Below, in pieces: positions 60,986 to 64,000 of a stretch of 64,000 nt of DNA. Under the pieces are notes generated by a model. It was not told the origin of the DNA and did not search any database. It saw only the letters and a list, made by a program, of their open reading frames with translations. This DNA is from Flavobacterium oncorhynchi (GTDB taxonomy: Bacteria > Bacteroidota > Bacteroidia > Flavobacteriales > Flavobacteriaceae), in assembly GCF_002217355.1 (NCBI RefSeq), contig NZ_MUHA01000001.1, positions 1 to 64,000 on the forward strand, in the 5' to 3' direction. Within the stretch, counting starts at the first letter, position 1, and the number at the start of each line of letters is the position of its first letter. Made by a program: the position numbers and the translations under genes.

Positions 60986-61600
60986 ATGAGATTTAACTAT
61001 TATGCAGCTCTACTTACAATACTTCTGCTTACCTCCTGCTCCAATTCAATTTCTACAGTTAGAAAAGAATATAAGCTCGCTGAAGTTTCAAAACTAAAAT
61101 CAGATTGGAACAGTGATTCAAAAGAATGGCTTCTAAAAAAAGATACTTTGATAGGAACTGGAGGCCCGATGCATTGGGGAGTAATACTATCCAAAAAACA
61201 ACTTCCAAAAAACTACGAAATTAATTTTAAAGCAAACACGACCAAAGAATCTTTATTTGAAATTATGTTGAACTTTGATAAAGAAAACTACATTAGAACT
61301 TATCTGTATCAAATTGATCAAAATATTGTAATTGGAAGAGGTGTTTACGACAAAAACAGTGATGAATATGGTAAACGAGGCGGAAAAAGTCTATTAACTA
61401 AACCAATGAAATTAGAGAACAACAAATGGTACACAGTAAAAATAAAAGTTCAAAATAATCAATTACTCTTTTCAGTAAACAATCAAACCTCTTTAGAATT
61501 TTCCTTAGAAAAAAGCAATCTAAGTCAAAAAGGAAAACTAGGTTTCATAACCAACGGAGAAGTCAAAATAACCGATTTAACGATTAAAACGCTTCAATAA
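60986..61600 (+). CDS. Hypothetical lipoprotein with concanavalin-like (DUF1080-like) fold
   Basis: A 204-residue lipoprotein (signal MRFNYYAALLTILLLTSC). The mature part matches the DUF1080/LamG-like pattern: NYEINFKANTTKESLFEIML, KLENNKWYTVKIKVQNNQLL and LGFITNGEVKITDLTIKTL. Such domains bind or hydrolyse glycans, but no catalytic residues can be singled out. It is nine bases after the ABC gene and ends with a terminator. Confidence 0.8.
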   Translation: MRFNYYAALLTILLLTSCSNSISTVRKEYKLAEVSKLKSDWNSDSKEWLLKKDTLIGTGGPMHWGVILSKKQLPKNYEINFKANTTKESLFEIMLNFDKENYIRTYLYQIDQNIVIGRGVYDKNSDEYGKRGGKSLLTKPMKLENNKWYTVKIKVQNNQLLFSVNNQTSLEFSLEKSNLSQKGKLGFITNGEVKITDLTIKTLQ

Positions 61601-61654
61601 AAAATTAAAACATTGCCAACGAAACCTTGGGCTATAGTTCAATATAATACAACA

Positions 61655-61679
61655 AAAAAAGCTCCATCAGGAGCTTTTT
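61655..61679. terminator. Bidirectional terminator
   Basis: AAAAGCTCC / GGAGCTTTT stem with an ATCA loop, flanked by A and T tracts, between the lipoprotein gene (plus) and rluD (minus). Confidence 0.85.
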
Positions 61680-61700
61680 CAATATAACAAATTATCTAAT

Positions 61701-62744
61701 TTAATTCTCTTCGTCTTCTGTATTATGCGATTTGACATAATTACGCCATTTTTCAATACAATCCTTAAAATCTTGTGGTAATTCTGTATCAAAACGCATC
61801 ATTTCACCCGTATTTGGATGCACAAAACCAAGCGTTTTTGCGTGCAAAGCCTGACGCGGCAATGCTTTAAAACAATTTTCAATAAACTGCTTGTACTTTG
61901 TAAAAGTAGTTCCCTTCAAAATCAAATGTCCGCCATAACGTTCATCATTAAACAACGGATGTCCAATGTGTTTCATATGCGCACGAATTTGATGTGTTCT
62001 TCCTGTTTCTAATTTACAAGAAATCAAAGTAACATATCCAAAACGTTCCAAAACTTTATAATGCGTAATTGCAGGTTTTCCAATTTCTGGATCAGCAAAA
62101 ACCGCCATTTGCATACGATCTTTTAAATGTCTCGCTAAGTTTCCTTCAATTGTTCCCTCTTCTTCTGTAACATTTCCCCAAACAAGAGCAATATATTCAC
62201 GTTCAGAAGTTTTAGCTTCAAATTGTTTTGCCAAGTGAGTCATTGCTGCCTCCGTTTTTGCCACAACCAAAAGTCCTGATGTATCCTTATCAATTCTATG
62301 CACCAGCCCTGGACGTTCACTGCTGTTCATTGGCAGATTATCAAAATGATGTGCTAAAGCATTAACCAACGTTCCCGTATAATTACCGTGACCAGGATGC
62401 ACAACCATACCCGGCTCTTTATTAATCAATAAAAGAGCGTCGTCTTCATACACAATATTCAACGGAATATCTTCTGGCAGAATATGGTTTTCAAACGGCG
62501 GATGTGATAACATAACAGTTACAACATCAAAAGGTTTAACCTTATAATTTGATTTTACTGGAATATCATTTACAAAGATATTCCCTTCAGTTGCGGCGTT
62601 CTGAATTTTATTTCGCGTTGCATTCTGAATCAAATTCATTAAATATTTATCAATACGCAAAAGCGCTTGACCTTTAGGGACTTCAAATCTAAAATGTTCA
62701 AATAATTCGTCTTCTAGATCTAAATTTTCAATATTATTGTTCAT
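61701..62744 (-). CDS. rluD: RluA/RluD-type 23S rRNA pseudouridine synthase
   Basis: A 347-residue RNA pseudouridylase. The start at 62744 (MNNNIENLDLEDELFEHF) fits the family; the upstream extension lies inside the PASTA gene. Domains: S4 RNA-binding (about 20-75: ALLRIDKYLMNLIQNATRNK) and the RluA catalytic domain with HRIDKDTSGLLVVAKT, where the catalytic Asp lies, and CKLETGRTHQIRAHM. It is probably the 1911/1915/1917 enzyme. The start overlaps the PASTA gene by 11 bases, so translation is coupled. Confidence 0.94.
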   Translation of the reverse strand: MNNNIENLDLEDELFEHFRFEVPKGQALLRIDKYLMNLIQNATRNKIQNAATEGNIFVNDIPVKSNYKVKPFDVVTVMLSHPPFENHILPEDIPLNIVYEDDALLLINKEPGMVVHPGHGNYTGTLVNALAHHFDNLPMNSSERPGLVHRIDKDTSGLLVVAKTEAAMTHLAKQFEAKTSEREYIALVWGNVTEEEGTIEGNLARHLKDRMQMAVFADPEIGKPAITHYKVLERFGYVTLISCKLETGRTHQIRAHMKHIGHPLFNDERYGGHLILKGTTFTKYKQFIENCFKALPRQALHAKTLGFVHPNTGEMMRFDTELPQDFKDCIEKWRNYVKSHNTEDEEN

Positions 62745-63357
62745 CTTGTGGGGTTTCAGTAGTTGGTGCAGCCGTACTGTCTGCAGCCTGACCTTCATCT
62801 TCATAAGTTGCTTTTCCGTCTCCTAAAACCAAGTCGATTTTTGAAGCCTTCAACACACGATCTCCTACTTTTAAATTTCTTCCTTTATAACGCATCTCCA
62901 AAACCATATCTTTTCCAAGATTAGGAATATAAGTAATTGTTCCCGGTTCAAGCCCTAAAGCTTTTAAAGTTGGAACCGCTTCACGATACGTTTTTTCAAT
63001 TAAATCAGGAATTCTAACAGACGAGAATCCTGATGAATTAATTTTAATATATATTTTTCTTCCTACTTTTACTTTTGTTCCCGGCAATGGATCTTGCTCA
63101 ACAACACTATATTTTGGAAATTCACTACGATAATCAACACTATCCAAAAGCACATAATCTAAATCCAATTCATCCAGTTTTTGCTCTACCTGCTCCTCTG
63201 TCAGTTTTGCTAAATTTGGAACCGCGATTTCATGACCATGATCCGTGGTAAAAGTCAGCCAATGCATAAACAAATAACCTAAAACGGCAATAATAGCAGC
63301 CGCACTTAATACTTGAATAAAAAATACTCGGCTTGTTAAATACTTACGTAAACTCAT
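62734..63357 (-). CDS. Membrane-anchored PASTA-domain protein
   Basis: A 207-residue protein starting at the ATG at 63357 (MSLRKYLTSRVFFIQVLSAA), with one N-terminal membrane helix (about 12-34), and a periplasmic part of PASTA repeats (VPNLAKLTEEQVEQKLDELD, VVEQDPLPGTKVKVGRKIYI, IPDLIEKTYREAVPTLKALG). There is no kinase domain. PASTA repeats bind peptidoglycan fragments and beta-lactams. In Bacteroidetes this protein stands beside rluD and ddl, suggesting a link to wall synthesis by gene neighbourhood only. Confidence 0.9.
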   Translation of the reverse strand: MSLRKYLTSRVFFIQVLSAAAIIAVLGYLFMHWLTFTTDHGHEIAVPNLAKLTEEQVEQKLDELDLDYVLLDSVDYRSEFPKYSVVEQDPLPGTKVKVGRKIYIKINSSGFSSVRIPDLIEKTYREAVPTLKALGLEPGTITYIPNLGKDMVLEMRYKGRNLKVGDRVLKASKIDLVLGDGKATYEDEGQAADSTAAPTTETPQDEQ

Positions 63358-63377
63358 AAATTTATTTTTATTAGAGG

Positions 63378-63385
63378 CAAAGATA
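63378..63385 (-). promoter_or_regulatory. -7 promoter element TATCTTTG of PASTA-rluD
   Basis: Minus-strand match to TAnnTTTG, 21 bases before the PASTA start. It supports the ATG at 63357 rather than the frame start at 63429. Confidence 0.55.
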
Positions 63386-63456
63386 AAGCTATTTCGTTTC
63401 AAAAAAAATGATAATTTTGTTTTAAACAAGAAAGCTTTTAATATGCTTTATGATAA

Positions 63457-63531
63457 GGAGCTGTTTCCTGCTGTCCGCTGTATCTTTTATGGCGAACTCC
63501 GCCACAAAAGGATGCCGCTTCCATCAGGGCT
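63457..63531 (-). ncRNA. Structured intergenic element, Flavo-1-like
   Basis: A 75-base block that reads, on the minus strand, AGCCCTGATGGAAGCGG through AACAGCTCC. Its centre folds as CTTTT/AAAAG plus TGGCG/CGCCA stems (plus-strand arms 63484-63494 and 63500-63510). I recall nearly the same block scattered through flavobacterial intergenic regions; it may be the Flavo-1 RNA motif. The match to Rfam is not verified here. Confidence 0.5.
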
Positions 63532-63590
63532 ATGGCACTAGTTTTCAAAAGAAAATTTTTGTTCTTTATTTTAATAACGCAACCACAATA

Positions 63591-63666
63591 TTGTCAAGCT
63601 GAGCATAGTCGAAGCCTCCGCAAAGTGATTCAGCAAACGGTGCTTCGACTCCGCTCAGCCTGACAA
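63591..63666. repeat. Extragenic palindrome, TGTCAGGCTGAGCGGAGTCGAAGC family
   Basis: 25-base arms 63591-63615 and 63642-63666 are inverted copies with three mismatches around a 26-base core. This is a different family from the two GACGAAGGAGAAATC elements, also common between genes in the phylum. It precedes the ddl gene. Confidence 0.75.
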
Positions 63667-63780
63667 ATAAAACGAATAAAAAACAATTCGTAAAAATTTG
63701 AGAAATTTCGTGACAAACAAACAGTTAAACGAATTAACAGTTAAACAAACAAACGATTAAACAAATAAACATCATAGAAT

Positions 63781-64000
63781 GAAAAACATTGCCATCATCA
63801 TGGGCGGATATTCAAGCGAATATAAAATCTCGCTTATCAGCGGAAACGTTGTATATCAATATCTTGACAAAACAAAATACAACGGATTCCGTATTCATAT
63901 TTTTAAAGAAAAATGGGTATATGTAGACGAAAAAGAAGCGGAATACGCAATCGACAAAAATGATTTTTCTGTAACTATAAACGATCAGAAAATTACTTTC
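63781..64000 (+). CDS. ddl: D-alanine--D-alanine ligase (5' part)
   Basis: The window holds the first 73 codons. MKNIAIIMGGYSSEYKISL is the classic Ddl N-terminal motif and YNGFRIHIFKEKWVYVD continues the first alpha/beta domain. The enzyme joins two D-alanines for peptidoglycan. The frame is open to the window edge, so the 3' part lies beyond it. It is divergent from the PASTA-rluD genes. Confidence 0.9.

Larger units (their letters stand above)
63358..63780. other. 423-base divergent gap between PASTA gene and ddl
   Basis: It holds the minus-strand PASTA promoter, a structured Flavo-1-like block (63457-63531) and an extragenic palindrome (63591-63666). From about 63720 to 63777 it has repeated GTTAAACGAATTAACAGTTAAAC-like words leading to ddl. 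No additional gene was found. Confidence 0.6.

Overview
The window looks like a chromosomal segment of a Flavobacterium close to F. johnsoniae. Several things point that way: strongly AT-rich DNA, Bacteroidetes-type promoters (TAnnTTTG near -7, sometimes with TTG or TTTG near -33), few Shine-Dalgarno sequences, a SusC/SusD pair, many short secreted proteins and lipoproteins, a JOHN/IND-like class B1 metallo-beta-lactamase, and intergenic palindromes typical of the genus. I see no tRNA, rRNA, CRISPR array, transposase or prophage. Family names come from recognising motifs by eye; no database search was run.

Layout. 0.2-2.1 kb: a small DUF6495-like gene and the rpsF-rpsR-rplI ribosomal operon (minus strand). 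2.2-8.4 kb: a LytTR response regulator, then a tight minus-strand run nadC, yihY/brkB, DUF2147, metallo-beta-lactamase, priA. 8.6-15.6 kb: HEAT-repeat DNA-repair-like protein, pirin, OsmC, GNAT, a secreted adenosine deaminase, rlmH, a lipoprotein and folP. 15.7-20.0 kb: DUF1599, a DoxX/MauE-thioredoxin fusion, a secreted alpha/beta hydrolase, a TlpA-like thioredoxin and tpiA. 20.1-23.6 kb: two large overlapping secreted genes of unknown function. 23.7-31.4 kb: prmA, clpS, an ether-lipid-cleaving pair (AGMO-like hydroxylase plus lysoplasmalogenase), a lipoprotein, a frameshifted small membrane gene, kdsA, an outer-membrane protein, a permuted NlpC/P60 hydrolase and a Coq4-like protein. 31.6-33.0 kb: a secreted M28 peptidase.

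33.1-47.9 kb is a polysaccharide utilisation locus. It holds a membrane-anchored LuxR-type regulator, SusC, SusD, a GH144-like endo-beta-1,2-glucanase, a serine esterase, a GH3 beta-glucosidase and, behind a terminator, a glycerophosphodiesterase and a GH43 enzyme. A working model is import and saccharification of beta-1,2-glucan, possibly the phosphoglycerol- or succinyl-substituted cyclic glucans of rhizobia. The esterase and phosphodiesterase would strip the substituents. This model is inference.

48.0-54.6 kb: corA-pta-ackA (acetate/acetyl phosphate) and dnaK with a sigma-54-like promoter. 55.0-61.6 kb: NUDIX, RDD, thioesterase, an outer-membrane protein, DUF1398, ThuA, rhodanese, a two-domain ABC ATPase and a lipoprotein. 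61.7-64.0 kb: rluD-type pseudouridine synthase and a PASTA protein, divergent from the start of ddl, which runs off the window.

Most worth following up: the substituted-glucan locus and its dyad-rich promoter; the AGMO/lysoplasmalogenase pair; the Coq4-like gene in what should be a menaquinone organism, together with a near-identical operator shared with its neighbour; a promoter inside the clpS terminator loop; and the frameshifted gene at 27.4-27.7 kb.
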